From positions 558,001 through 622,000 of the forward strand of contig NZ_CP080528.1 in NCBI RefSeq assembly GCF_024746815.1: 64,000 bases of DNA. The letters run 5' to 3'. Shown one piece after another: positions 54,592-63,180 of the stretch; position 1 is the stretch's first letter; each line of letters begins with the position of its first letter. A program made the position numbers and the translations under genes. The notes under the pieces were generated by a model. That model was not told where the DNA came from, searched no databases, and saw nothing but the letters and a program-made list of their open reading frames with translations. Source of the DNA: Mesorhizobium sp. AR07. Lineage in GTDB: Bacteria; Pseudomonadota; Alphaproteobacteria; Rhizobiales; Rhizobiaceae.

Positions 54592-56558
54592 GAGAGTTCC
54601 TCACGCTTGAGCCAAACGATGCTGCCGTCTTCGATGCCGACGATGAGATCGAGGGCACCACGACCGGCCCAGTCCACTGCTTCTGGGGATGCGACGTGCA
54701 TGGCCATGGCTATGGTTTCATCTCGGAACTTGAACGGGTTCGGCAGGGCAAAGCGCGGCTCTTCAGGCGTCCCGACATTGCGTGAATAGAACAGACCGGC
54801 CTGCTTCGTGGTGTTGCGCGGCGCGCCGGTCTTCGGATCCGGGGGAACACAGGCACGAGCATGAGTGCCGAAAATCAGGTCCGTGCGTCCGGTGCCTTCC
54901 CAGTCGCAGAAGCAGAGCTTCACGCGGCCGCGGCCACCGCCGACATCGACGGTGAATCGCATCGGGTCGCCGTTTGCCCAACGAACATCGCGCTTGTCCA
55001 CGAGTTCGGTATCGGAAACGCGCTTCCAGTCGCTTAAAACGCCTTCGTCATCCAAAGCAAGATAATGAAGCTCGCCGTCCTTGAGCCAATCCACGACTGC
55101 CGGACGCACGCGCCAGACGGTCTTCAGAGGCTTGCCCTTGTAGGTCAGAAATTCTTCCCCGGCAAAGCGCGGCGGCAACGCCTTCTCGCCCGTATTGCGG
55201 AAAAGCCGATGACGGCCGGTCACGTCACTGACAAGAAGGTCCATGTGTCCGGAGCCCGTCCAATCCGCGATCGTCGGGCAGGAATAGCCGAACATCTTTT
55301 CCGATGGCCCCTGAATGGAGCCGGTAAGTCCGGCGGCAAGCCGGATTGGCCTTCCATCAGCCGTCAGCATAATCTCCTTATCCAGGTAAATCGTCCCGTT
55401 CTCCTCCCGGCTCTGGTAGAACAGAAGCTCGCCGGTGCTGTTGCCGACGACGAGGTCGAAATGGCCGTCGCCACTGAAGTCATACGCTGCCGGGCTCGGC
55501 AATACGCCAGCGTGGATCAGCGGCTTGGTTGTTTCCACGCGTCCACGCTTCTCGAACCGCGGAACGCCATCTTCCCCATCGCCACAGTTCTTGAGATAGG
55601 TGACGTAACCATCCTCGGCGCCGACGAGAATGTCTTCGCGGCCATCGCCGTCCCAGTCGATCACACAAGGCAGATGGATGCATTGATCGAGCTCAAGGAC
55701 CGTATCGTCGGGAGTGCGAAGCAGGCTGGTCGGCTCAAATTCTCCGTCTTCGCGCTGGCGCGCAATATGCAGGATGTTCCAGAACTCGCCGGCGATCAGG
55801 CTGGGGCGCGATCCGCCAAAGCGGCCAAAGGCCGGCGCAAGCTGGCCATAGACTTCCAACGGAGTTTCACCCGCGATGAGGGGACGGCCACGTTCCAGCA
55901 TCGGGTCGTTCAACGTGCCCTTGTTCTTGAAGACGTAGAGGAAGCCGCGCAGCGGTCCGCCGAGCCAACGTTCGGCGTCGTCATAGCCGCGGTAACCTTC
56001 GTCATTCCATTCCAGCCCGTTTGGCCAGTAGTCATCCCAATTGTCGCTGCCGACGATCAGCTCAGGGACGCCGTCCCCGTCGATATCGTGGAAGCGGGCC
56101 ATGTGGAAATATTCGTTGCCCTTGACCCACTCCGCCTCAAGATCGAGGCGCAGAGGCTCACCGAATGCCGGCGCCCCTTTCTCGCCGATATTCGGGAAAA
56201 CAAAGATCTGCTTACGCATACGCGAGGCAGATACAAGATGAAAAATGTCGCCATCCTTCACGGCAGTTACGTATCCTCGGACGCGTTCAATAAGCTCTTC
56301 CTCGCCGAGAATTGGCGTGCCATCCGGGTTCGTTCCGATTTGGCGCCGAAGAAATACGCGTCCATCGTAACAAGCGTCCCAAACGGAAAGAAGCAGGTCG
56401 CGCGTGCCTGTCCCACTCCAGTCTACAACTTCGACACAGCTGATGATGCGCCCGGCAACTGGCGCTGACGTCACTTGGGGATGATACCTCAGCGCCTCAG
56501 AACCATAGTCTGGGCCGTGCCACACGATCGCATCGTCCTCCCATCTTTTGACGCTCAC
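54585..56558 (-). CDS. FG-GAP/VCBS-repeat beta-propeller protein, cytoplasmic
   Basis: Protein of 657 residues with no signal peptide or membrane segment (start SVKRWEDDAIVWHGPDYGSE, preceded by AAGGAG). Repeated calcium-binding-like loops recur: VVDWSGTGTRDLLL, FHDIDGDGVPELIVGSDN, VIDWDGDGREDILVGAEDGY, AYDFSGDGHFDLVVGNSTGE, IADWTGSGHMDLLVSDVTGR, FCDWEGTGRTDLIFGTHA and AVDWAGRGALDLIVGIEDGS. These point to a large beta-propeller. Most such proteins are secreted or surface-exposed, so an intracellular one in a catabolic operon is unusual. It may be a lyase/hydrolase on a glycan-like substrate or a scaffold; function unknown. It forms an operon with aroE. Confidence 0.8.
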   Translation of the reverse strand: MSVKRWEDDAIVWHGPDYGSEALRYHPQVTSAPVAGRIISCVEVVDWSGTGTRDLLLSVWDACYDGRVFLRRQIGTNPDGTPILGEEELIERVRGYVTAVKDGDIFHLVSASRMRKQIFVFPNIGEKGAPAFGEPLRLDLEAEWVKGNEYFHMARFHDIDGDGVPELIVGSDNWDDYWPNGLEWNDEGYRGYDDAERWLGGPLRGFLYVFKNKGTLNDPMLERGRPLIAGETPLEVYGQLAPAFGRFGGSRPSLIAGEFWNILHIARQREDGEFEPTSLLRTPDDTVLELDQCIHLPCVIDWDGDGREDILVGAEDGYVTYLKNCGDGEDGVPRFEKRGRVETTKPLIHAGVLPSPAAYDFSGDGHFDLVVGNSTGELLFYQSREENGTIYLDKEIMLTADGRPIRLAAGLTGSIQGPSEKMFGYSCPTIADWTGSGHMDLLVSDVTGRHRLFRNTGEKALPPRFAGEEFLTYKGKPLKTVWRVRPAVVDWLKDGELHYLALDDEGVLSDWKRVSDTELVDKRDVRWANGDPMRFTVDVGGGRGRVKLCFCDWEGTGRTDLIFGTHARACVPPDPKTGAPRNTTKQAGLFYSRNVGTPEEPRFALPNPFKFRDETIAMAMHVASPEAVDWAGRGALDLIVGIEDGSIVWLKREELSW

Positions 56559-56585
56559 GCTTTTTCTCCTTGTCCGGATCAGGAA

Positions 56586-56600
56586 TGGAATGCTATTCTA
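56586..56600. promoter_or_regulatory. Near-palindrome TGGAAT-GCT-ATTCTA, candidate IclR operator
   Basis: One mismatch from the perfect palindrome. It sits in the 82-bp divergent promoter between the propeller gene (starts 56558, minus) and the aldolase gene (starts 56641, plus), so it could control both. Confidence 0.5.
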
Positions 56601-56640
56601 AAACGAAATATGATTTCAACTCTAGTGAAAAAGAGCCTCA

Positions 56641-57573
56641 ATGACAAAAAAAGCCCATGGAATCGTACCGGTCATGCTCACGCCCTTTGCCGCCGACAAT
56701 TGCGTTGACTGGGAAGGGCTGGAGCGACTGGTGGAATGGTACATTCAGAATGGTGCCGACGCTCTCTTCGCCGTCTGCCAGTCAAGCGAAATGCAAAAAC
56801 TGACGCTTGATGAGCGAATTGCGCTATCGAAGAGAGTGGTCTCGCTGGCCGACGGACGCGTGCCGGTGATAGCGTCCGGACACATCAGCGATCGCCCCGA
56901 CGACCAGCGCACCGAACTGATGGCAATGGCGGACACCGGTATCGACGCGTTGGTGCTTGTCACCAATCGACTAGACACCGGCAATAATGGAACAGAGGCC
57001 TTCCGCCACGGTCTCGATGCGGTTTTGAGTTGGGTGCCAAGTGATCTGGCATTAGGACTTTACGAATGCCCTGCACCCTATCGCAGGCTGCTGACTGACG
57101 AGGAATTCAAAGAATGCCGCGATACGGGGCGTTTCGTCACTCTTAAGGATGTCTCTTGCGACCTTGAAACGATCCGGCGCCGTGTTGCGCTGTCAGGTGA
57201 CTCGGGATTTGCCGTAGTCAATGCCAATGCGGCGATTGCAGCGGCCGCGATGCGCGAGGGCTCCAAGGGTTTCGCTGGCGTCTTTACGAACATCCATCCC
57301 GATCTCTATGCCTGGCTGTATCGCCACGCTGGTGACGGGACCGATTTGCGCCGCGAGTTGGAAATATTTCTGGCGCTGTCGGCAATGGCCGAGCCAATGG
57401 GCTATCCGGGCCTTGCAAAGATTTATCATACCCGCCTCGGGACTTTCTCGAGCGCCCATTCGCGGGTCACCGATTACAACATAGCTGAGCGCCACTGGGC
57501 AGTAATGAGTCTGCTTGATCACATCCATGCAGGGACAGAACGCTTCCGACAAAAGATAGCTGAACGCTCGTAG
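56641..57573 (+). CDS. Dihydrodipicolinate synthase/N-acetylneuraminate lyase family aldolase
   Basis: Protein of 310 residues. Schiff-base Lys169 in RFVTLKDVSCD and catalytic Tyr141 in LGLYECPAPYRR lie at the spacing of the family; the N-terminal GIVPVMLTPFAADNCVDWEG is typical. The substrate-binding SSE (residues 48-50) replaces the usual G-T-T/E, indicating a substrate other than aspartate semialdehyde. Members cleave or form 2-keto acids via pyruvate aldol chemistry, for example sialic acid, 2-keto-3-deoxy sugar acids or 5-keto-4-deoxyglucarate. It is the first gene of the plus-strand run ending with the exporter. Confidence 0.9.
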   Translation: MTKKAHGIVPVMLTPFAADNCVDWEGLERLVEWYIQNGADALFAVCQSSEMQKLTLDERIALSKRVVSLADGRVPVIASGHISDRPDDQRTELMAMADTGIDALVLVTNRLDTGNNGTEAFRHGLDAVLSWVPSDLALGLYECPAPYRRLLTDEEFKECRDTGRFVTLKDVSCDLETIRRRVALSGDSGFAVVNANAAIAAAAMREGSKGFAGVFTNIHPDLYAWLYRHAGDGTDLRRELEIFLALSAMAEPMGYPGLAKIYHTRLGTFSSAHSRVTDYNIAERHWAVMSLLDHIHAGTERFRQKIAERS

Positions 57574-57693
57574 TGGGAGGCGCATCAGGCTGTGCTTTGG
57601 CGACGTTCTGGGCAAGCCGATGCCGGACCGGAGGGCATGCTCTGCAAACCCGCGGTCTTCGCCGATCCTTTGAGACCTTGAAGGAGAGGACTT

Positions 57694-58578
57694 ATGATCG
57701 TCACGTTCGGTTCTATCAATGCCGATCTCATATTCGCAGTAGAGGATATGCCGCAACCGGGCCAGACGCTTCTCGCAAAGCAGTTTCGGACCGAAGCAGG
57801 TGGCAAGGGAGCCAATCAGGCCATCGCTGCTTCGCGCGACGGCGCCACGGTAGTCATGGTAGGGGCGGTCGCCAAGGATGCGTTGGCCGACATCGCAATG
57901 CAGAACTTGACCCACTCAGTTGACGTGAGCCGAATAGCTCATGTGACCGAGCCGACGGGTTGTGCATCGATCCTAATCGACGGCCAAGGCCGTAACATGA
58001 TCGCAGTTGCTGCTGGCGCCAATCTTGTTGCGTGCTCCGACATGGTGGATGATGGCCTCATTTGTAAAGCAACCGCCGTCCTCATGCAGATGGAGAATGA
58101 CACGGCGCAGATTGAGCGGCTCATCCGACGCGTTAAACATCTGGGAGGCAGGTCAATTCTCAACCTCGCACCCGCATTTCCGTTGGATCGTAAGTCTCTG
58201 TCGAGCTGCGATTTGATAGTCGTCAATGAGGACGAGGCAGAAGCGCTGGCAGGTTGGATGGCGTGCGAGCCATCGGCTCAAGATTTGTCCAGGTGCTTGA
58301 ATACTGGCGTGCTTCGGACACTTGGTGGCGATGGAGCGGAAGCTTTTGCCGACGGGGAAAAAATTTCTGTTGCTGCAGTACCGGTCGAAGTCAACGACAC
58401 CACAGCGGCCGGCGACTGCTTCGTAGGTGTCCTTGCCTCAGCATTAGATCGCGGCTTCTCACTTAAGGCTGCCGTCGGTCGAGCTGTAACCGCAGCGGGC
58501 ATCTCATGTTCGCGCAGGGGCAGCCAGTCGAGTATCCCTTTTGCGGCGGAGACAGATCAATGGCTTCTGCAAGCCTAG
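57694..58578 (+). CDS. PfkB-family carbohydrate kinase (ribokinase-like)
   Basis: Protein of 294 residues, with AAGGAGAG before the ATG. Signature 1 GGKGANQAIAASRDGATVVM (about 37-56), ASILIDGQGRN (sugar-lid region), LIVVNEDEAEALAG, and signature 2 VNDTTAAGDCFVGVLASALD, where the catalytic base is the last Asp of DTTAAGD (the family norm is DTTGAGD, so one Gly is Ala). It phosphorylates a sugar or sugar acid with ATP. Position after the aldolase gene fits a 2-keto-3-deoxy-type or rare-sugar pathway. Confidence 0.9.
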   Translation: MIVTFGSINADLIFAVEDMPQPGQTLLAKQFRTEAGGKGANQAIAASRDGATVVMVGAVAKDALADIAMQNLTHSVDVSRIAHVTEPTGCASILIDGQGRNMIAVAAGANLVACSDMVDDGLICKATAVLMQMENDTAQIERLIRRVKHLGGRSILNLAPAFPLDRKSLSSCDLIVVNEDEAEALAGWMACEPSAQDLSRCLNTGVLRTLGGDGAEAFADGEKISVAAVPVEVNDTTAAGDCFVGVLASALDRGFSLKAAVGRAVTAAGISCSRRGSQSSIPFAAETDQWLLQA

Positions 58579-58657
58579 TGCGAAGGTCGCAAAAAGGTAT
58601 CCTGCGCCGTATTTGTTATCCCGGAAATCACGTCTCGCGTGCAACGTGGAGACCGGC

Positions 58658-59233
58658 ATGAGTTATGCTTCGTTCCTTTCGGCAGTACTGGCGCTTCTGC
58701 TGGCGCCTGGTCCGACGAACACATTGATGGCGCTTGCGGCTGCCCAGAAAGGGCTCCGCCCTGTGCTGCGTCTCCTGCCTTCAGAGTTGCTTGGATACCT
58801 TACGACGATCTTGCCGCTCGCGTCGCTAGGCGGTTGGCTGTTTGATCGCTGGCCTGCTGCCGGGGTCACGTTAAAAGTAGCGGCTGCAATCTGGGTGATG
58901 TATCTCGCTGTGAAACTCTGGGAGGTGCGACTTAGGGGAAGGGGAAAGACCGAGGTGACGGCACTGCGGGTCTATATGACCACCGTCCTTAATCCCAAGG
59001 CCTTGATCTTCGGTCTTGTCCTCTTGCCCGTTCCAGTGGACTCGCAGTTCCTCCCGAAACTAGGACTATTAGGTCTTTCCGCAACCGCCATAGCCCTCAC
59101 ATGGGGTTTGGCCGGAGCGCTGACGCAGATAGGCGAAGCGGGAGGAACTCGCCTGCGTATTGCGCAACGCATTGCTTCCATATGGCTGGCTGTGGTCTCG
59201 TTTACGCTTCTTGCCTCTTTGCTTAGGACCTGA
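58658..59233 (+). CDS. LysE/RhtB-family exporter
   Basis: 191 residues from the ATG at 58658. Hydrophobic helices: SFLSAVLALLLAPGPTNTLM (with the LAPGP motif of the family), ELLGYLTTILPLASLGGWLF, GVTLKVAAAIWVMYLAVKLW, NPKALIFGLVLLPV, LGLSATAIALTWGLAGALTQ and SIWLAVVSFTLLASLL, giving about six membrane segments. The family exports amino acids or related compounds. It could relieve build-up of an amino compound made by the cluster's aminotransferase. Confidence 0.85.
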   Translation: MSYASFLSAVLALLLAPGPTNTLMALAAAQKGLRPVLRLLPSELLGYLTTILPLASLGGWLFDRWPAAGVTLKVAAAIWVMYLAVKLWEVRLRGRGKTEVTALRVYMTTVLNPKALIFGLVLLPVPVDSQFLPKLGLLGLSATAIALTWGLAGALTQIGEAGGTRLRIAQRIASIWLAVVSFTLLASLLRT

Positions 59234-59341
59234 GCGACAGTGGCCGGTTTGACCCTGAACTTCGGCTTCCTGTGCAGGGACACCGTCAAAATGCCCGCTC
59301 TCCACTTTTGGCACCGGTATCGACACTACGTGTGTACTTAC

Positions 59342-59356
59342 CCGAACAATGTTCGG
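59342..59356. promoter_or_regulatory. Palindrome CCGAACA-A-TGTTCGG, candidate operator
   Basis: Perfect 7+1+7 inverted repeat, resembling IclR/KdgR-type operators in layout. A second core copy is at 59522-59532. Confidence 0.55.
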
Positions 59357-59519
59357 TTAATGTCCAGAGGACGACTCTCCAGCCCTTGGAAGAACCGGCA
59401 CCAAAAGCTCGCTGAAGGGGAATGTTCGCGGCACGCCCGGTTTGTCTCGGGCCTCAAAATGGGCTTGTCGGCTGCCATCTTGAACTGCTTCGTTGACAAC
59501 ACGGCCGACACCGCATAAA

Positions 59520-59534
59520 TAGAACAATGTTCGT
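59520..59534. promoter_or_regulatory. Palindrome GAACA-A-TGTTC, second candidate operator
   Basis: Perfect 5+1+5 core at 59522-59532 within AT-rich sequence, 110 bp before the Gfo/Idh start; probably overlaps the promoter. Confidence 0.55.
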
Positions 59535-59643
59535 TTATTAAAACGTAGGCAGGCTCAGGCCCCCTTGAGGGACCGCTCGATTATCGTGCTGTTTGGAGGT
59601 GAAGACCTCAAGCCAAGCGACTATTCGGACAGGAGGAGTACCC

Positions 59644-60651
59644 GTGAAAAAAGTTGCATTGGTCGACACAGCCCATTGGCATGTCCCGCTCTACCTCGAT
59701 GCGTTGGAGAAATCTGGCGTCGAAATAGTAGGCGTCTCCGATCCGACGGAAACCACCGGGCCCGCTCTCGCTCGAAAATTTAAAACGACATGCTTTGCAA
59801 GCTGCGAAGAGCTTCTTGCGCACGAGCGTCCTGAATTGGCGTTCGTCTTCGGCAGGCACATCGACATGCCGAGAACAGCCAATCTGCTGCTCGACCGCGG
59901 CATCCCATTCGCAATGGAAAAGCCCTGCGGAATTAGGGCTGCAGATGTTCAACAGTTGGCTGAGAAGGCAGCCCATAAGCAAGCATTCGTAGCGATACCT
60001 TTTATCTTCCGCCTGAGTGACACGATGAAGGTCATCCAAGGTGGCGAGGCTCCAGTCAGGCTCGACCACGCCAGCTTCAGGTTCGTTGCCGGACCGCCAA
60101 GCCGCTATCAGCGGGCAGGCAATCCTTGGATGCTGGAGCGCGACATCGCAGGCGGCGGACCATTGATCAACGTTGGTGTACACATGGTCGACATGTTCCG
60201 AACTTTAAGTGGCAGCAAAATCGTGGCCGTGTCGGCTTTTGCCACATCGCACATCAACAAATTATCGATCGAAGATTTCATTACCGTCACGCTTCAATGT
60301 GCATCCGGGGCGATCGGGACAATCGAGTGTGGGTACACGTTCCCCAGCACTCCTGGCCAGCAACGTGAGTTTACGTTCTCTGTTCGTGCCGGCAATCGCT
60401 TCTTGCGCTCCGTTGACAAGGGGATCGAAGTTATCAGGGACGGAGCGAATGGAATTGAGCACGAATTTGTGCCTGCTGAGTTCGAAGCCGACTTGTACTA
60501 CTCCGATTTTGTCCAACACGTGCTCAAGGCACAGCAGGACGACAGCGTAGCCGTTGCAGATTTCCGGGACGCAGCAGCCGTACTGGAGCTGGTCGAAGCG
60601 GCTTACAGGTCGGCATCTGAAGCGGGCCGGACAATCCACCTGTCGCACTAA
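59644..60651 (+). CDS. Gfo/Idh/MocA-family oxidoreductase
   Basis: 335 residues from the GTG at 59644, preceded by AGGAGG. N-terminal Rossmann fold with VALVDTAHWHVPLYLDALEK, where the usual GxGxxG is replaced by DTAHWH, then VGVSDP and the family motif EKPCG with catalytic Lys93. The C-terminal domain has GGGPLINVGVHMVDMFRTLS (Asp/His pair) and GTIECGY. Members oxidise sugars, inositols and their derivatives with NAD(P). It is followed 54 bp later by an aminotransferase, a pairing typical of amino-polyol or aminocyclitol chemistry. Confidence 0.9.
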   Translation: MKKVALVDTAHWHVPLYLDALEKSGVEIVGVSDPTETTGPALARKFKTTCFASCEELLAHERPELAFVFGRHIDMPRTANLLLDRGIPFAMEKPCGIRAADVQQLAEKAAHKQAFVAIPFIFRLSDTMKVIQGGEAPVRLDHASFRFVAGPPSRYQRAGNPWMLERDIAGGGPLINVGVHMVDMFRTLSGSKIVAVSAFATSHINKLSIEDFITVTLQCASGAIGTIECGYTFPSTPGQQREFTFSVRAGNRFLRSVDKGIEVIRDGANGIEHEFVPAEFEADLYYSDFVQHVLKAQQDDSVAVADFRDAAAVLELVEAAYRSASEAGRTIHLSH

Positions 60652-60705
60652 GATCGCGAAATGCGGAGTGCGTTTTCCCAATCACAACAAGTCAAGGAGA
60701 GCTTT

Positions 60706-62052
60706 ATGAGTAGCGTGTTCCATCGAATTCCGAAACGCCATCTTCCTGTCGCTGTCAAAGGCGACGGCATGTTCATATTTGACAAAGACGGCAAGCGATA
60801 CATCGACGGCTACGCCGGGGGCGCCTGCGTCTCGTGCCTTGGTCACAGCCAGGAGTCGGTTATTGAGGCCGTTCGGGATCAAATCCGGAAAATGGCCTTC
60901 TTCCATTCCGCTATGTTCACGTCGGAGCCAATGGAGGAACTTGCGTCCATTCTGACGACCGATGCTCCGGAAGGCCTAACCCGCGCATTTTTTACCAACA
61001 GCGGGTCCGAGGCGGTTGAAACAGCCGTCATGATGGCTCGACAATATTTCGTGGAGATTGGTCAGCCGCGGCGAAAGAAAGTTATCGGCCGCCGGGCTAG
61101 CTATCACGGTGCCGGCCTTACGGGACTTGGCATTGGCTACCAGGTAGCCCGCCGCATACCCTTCGAAGAGATCCTTCCGAGCGTATTTCATATTTCGCCC
61201 TGCTACGAATACAGGGGGCGATTGGAAAGCGAAACGCCGGAGCAATACGGATTGCGTGCAGCCAATGAATTGGAACAGGCAATCCTGGGACTTGGTCCCG
61301 ACACGGTAATGGCCTTTGTCGCGGAAACGGTTACCGGCACAACCAACGGTGCTACTCCACCAGTTCCGGGCTATTTCAAGCGGATACGCGAGATCTGTGA
61401 CAAGTACGGTGTTCTGCTCGTTTTGGACGAGGTTTTCTGTGGCTTAGGCCGAACCGGCACTCTGCATGCCTGCGAGCAAGATGGCGTGGCTCCTGACTTC
61501 CTGACATTTGCGAAAGGCATTGCGGCTGGATACCAACCGATTGGCGCGACGATGGTTAACCAGAGAGTCTACGATGCCATCGTCTCCGGTTCAGGAACCT
61601 TCAAAGGCGGATACACGTACTCGGGTCACGCGACCGCATGTGCGGCAGCAATTGCAGTGCAGAAGTTCCTGCGGGCCCCTGGCTTTCTCGACCAAGTAAA
61701 GGCAATGGGGAGTGTGCTCGCGCAGCGGCTGCAAGACAGGTTCGCTCAACATCCGCATGTTGGCGACATACGCGGTCGAGGTATGTTGATGACTGTAGAA
61801 CTTGTCGAAGATAGGAGCACAAAAGCTCCTTTCGCAGCCTCGCACGGCTTAAGTTCAAGGATCTACCAAAATGCCCAAGCTAGAGGTCTGATTACACACG
61901 CGCTGAGTGGCACGATTGACGGCTATGTCGGGGACCACGTTGTCATTTGCCCCCCCTTGATCGCTAGTGGTGAGCATATCGAAACAATCGTGGGATTGCT
62001 GGGCGAGGCCATCGACGCGGCCCTTGTGGAGGTGCACGCAAACGCGGCGTAG
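60706..62052 (+). CDS. Class III PLP-dependent aminotransferase (copy 2)
   Basis: 448 residues from the ATG at 60706 (AAGGAGAG upstream). AFFTNSGSEAVETAVMMARQ, Asp241 in LLVLDEVFCGLGRTG, Lys270 in TFAKGIAAGYQPIGA, and SGTFKGGYTYSGHATACAAA. It aligns with copy 1 at 41675 without gaps over the first 280 residues. The two differ mostly on the surface and at the substrate-facing N-terminus, so they probably use related substrates. It forms an operon with the Gfo/Idh gene. Confidence 0.92.
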   Translation: MSSVFHRIPKRHLPVAVKGDGMFIFDKDGKRYIDGYAGGACVSCLGHSQESVIEAVRDQIRKMAFFHSAMFTSEPMEELASILTTDAPEGLTRAFFTNSGSEAVETAVMMARQYFVEIGQPRRKKVIGRRASYHGAGLTGLGIGYQVARRIPFEEILPSVFHISPCYEYRGRLESETPEQYGLRAANELEQAILGLGPDTVMAFVAETVTGTTNGATPPVPGYFKRIREICDKYGVLLVLDEVFCGLGRTGTLHACEQDGVAPDFLTFAKGIAAGYQPIGATMVNQRVYDAIVSGSGTFKGGYTYSGHATACAAAIAVQKFLRAPGFLDQVKAMGSVLAQRLQDRFAQHPHVGDIRGRGMLMTVELVEDRSTKAPFAASHGLSSRIYQNAQARGLITHALSGTIDGYVGDHVVICPPLIASGEHIETIVGLLGEAIDAALVEVHANAA

Positions 62053-62084
62053 GATCAATTAGGTACAACCGCCTCCACCACTAA

Positions 62085-62108
62085 GCGTCGCGTGATGACA
62101 CGCGACGC
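62085..62108 (+). terminator. Strong hairpin after the aminotransferase
   Basis: GCGTCGCGTG-ATGA-CACGCGACGC, a perfect 10-bp stem with a 4-nt loop, 33 nt after the stop. No T-run follows, so it is either a weak or factor-assisted terminator or an RNA-stabilising 3' hairpin. Confidence 0.45.
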
Positions 62109-62295
62109 GCACAACATCGAGATCGGGGCAGAGGTGCTGGCTCGCTTGGTGTCACTTACAACAATCGGACAGCTGAGGCCGACTTCCCAATGTTGCGCTT
62201 AGCATCTACGAATTCCGGACGCAGGTTGCCCGGCCCATCCTTCTGCTATTAAAGTTGCAACAGGCATCGAGATTGGCCATCTCTGAGAGGTAATC

Positions 62296-63093
62296 GTGGC
62301 AAACGTTTCACCGACAGAGCGTACTCTTGATATCATCGAACTGCTCGCAGACCATCCAGAAGGTCTTGCGATTAGCGATATAGCGCGACGGCTCAAACTT
62401 CCAAAAAGCATCGCCCACAGGCTCCTCTCAATTCTTGTAGGCCGGAACTTCGCCATTCAAGAGGCCGTCACGCAACATTATCGCTTGGCAATCCGGACAG
62501 CTGCTTTGGGACTTCGTTTTTTCGGCAACATCGGCCTCAACGAGATTTGCCAGCCGATCCTCAACAGATTGGCGCAGCGCACAGGCGAGTTCGTTCGTGT
62601 TTGCGCGGCGGAAAACGGTGAGCTTGTATGGATCGCCAGTGCTCAGGGAAGCTCAGAGGGCCTCCGTTACGACCCCACGATGGAAGCGGGACCGGCGCTC
62701 CATGCAACAGCTAATGGTCGCGCCTGGTTGTCTACTTTGGATGATGTAGATGCCTTGGCGCACGTACGTCGGCGGGGATTTATCCTCCCGCGCCACTATG
62801 CGCGTTCCCTGGTTGCCAATGAGAAAGAACTTTCGGACGAGCTGAAGCGGGTTCGAGAATGTGGCTACGCGATCTCTGCGGATGAGAGTGTGATCGGCAT
62901 TGCGGCGCTTGCAGCACCTATTCCTGATCGGGAGGATGGACCCGCGCTGGGCTGTGTTAGTGTCGCCGGGCCGTCAGTGCGGATGCCTTCATCTCGCTTG
63001 GAGGCAGTCGCACCGGATCTACTCGCTGCGGCAAGGGAACTGAGTGAGACCTGGCCTATACCGCATAGAAGCTGGCGACCGTCTGGAGCCTGA
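62296..63093 (+). CDS. IclR-family transcriptional regulator (copy 3)
   Basis: 265 residues. Winged HTH TLDIIELLADHPEGLAISDI and RRLKLPKSIAHRLLSILVGR; effector domain with GLRYDPTMEAGPALHATANG, ISADESVIGIAALAAPIPDR and LGCVSVAGPSVRMPSSRLEA. It is diverged from copies 1 and 2. Lying just after the dehydrogenase/aminotransferase operon, it is the best candidate to bind the GAACA-A-TGTTC dyads upstream of that operon. Confidence 0.92.
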   Translation: MANVSPTERTLDIIELLADHPEGLAISDIARRLKLPKSIAHRLLSILVGRNFAIQEAVTQHYRLAIRTAALGLRFFGNIGLNEICQPILNRLAQRTGEFVRVCAAENGELVWIASAQGSSEGLRYDPTMEAGPALHATANGRAWLSTLDDVDALAHVRRRGFILPRHYARSLVANEKELSDELKRVRECGYAISADESVIGIAALAAPIPDREDGPALGCVSVAGPSVRMPSSRLEAVAPDLLAAARELSETWPIPHRSWRPSGA

Positions 63094-63180
63094 TATAGCT
63101 GATGGCATTCGTCGCCGTGGCCTGCTGCCGGTTCCATGGACACCGAGTTAAGGTGTTGAAGATGGAACCGGAGTTTTCCC

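Larger units (their letters stand above)
59234..59643. other. Regulatory region before the dehydrogenase operon
   Basis: About 410 bases with no gene. Two copies of the dyad GAACA-A-TGTTC (annotated separately) lie 178 bp apart, the second followed by AT-rich sequence. Confidence 0.5.

Noticed and set aside
55065..56468. 467-codon ORF opposite the propeller gene
   Set aside because: The minus-strand frame has regular FG-GAP repeats; the plus frame is an antisense artefact.
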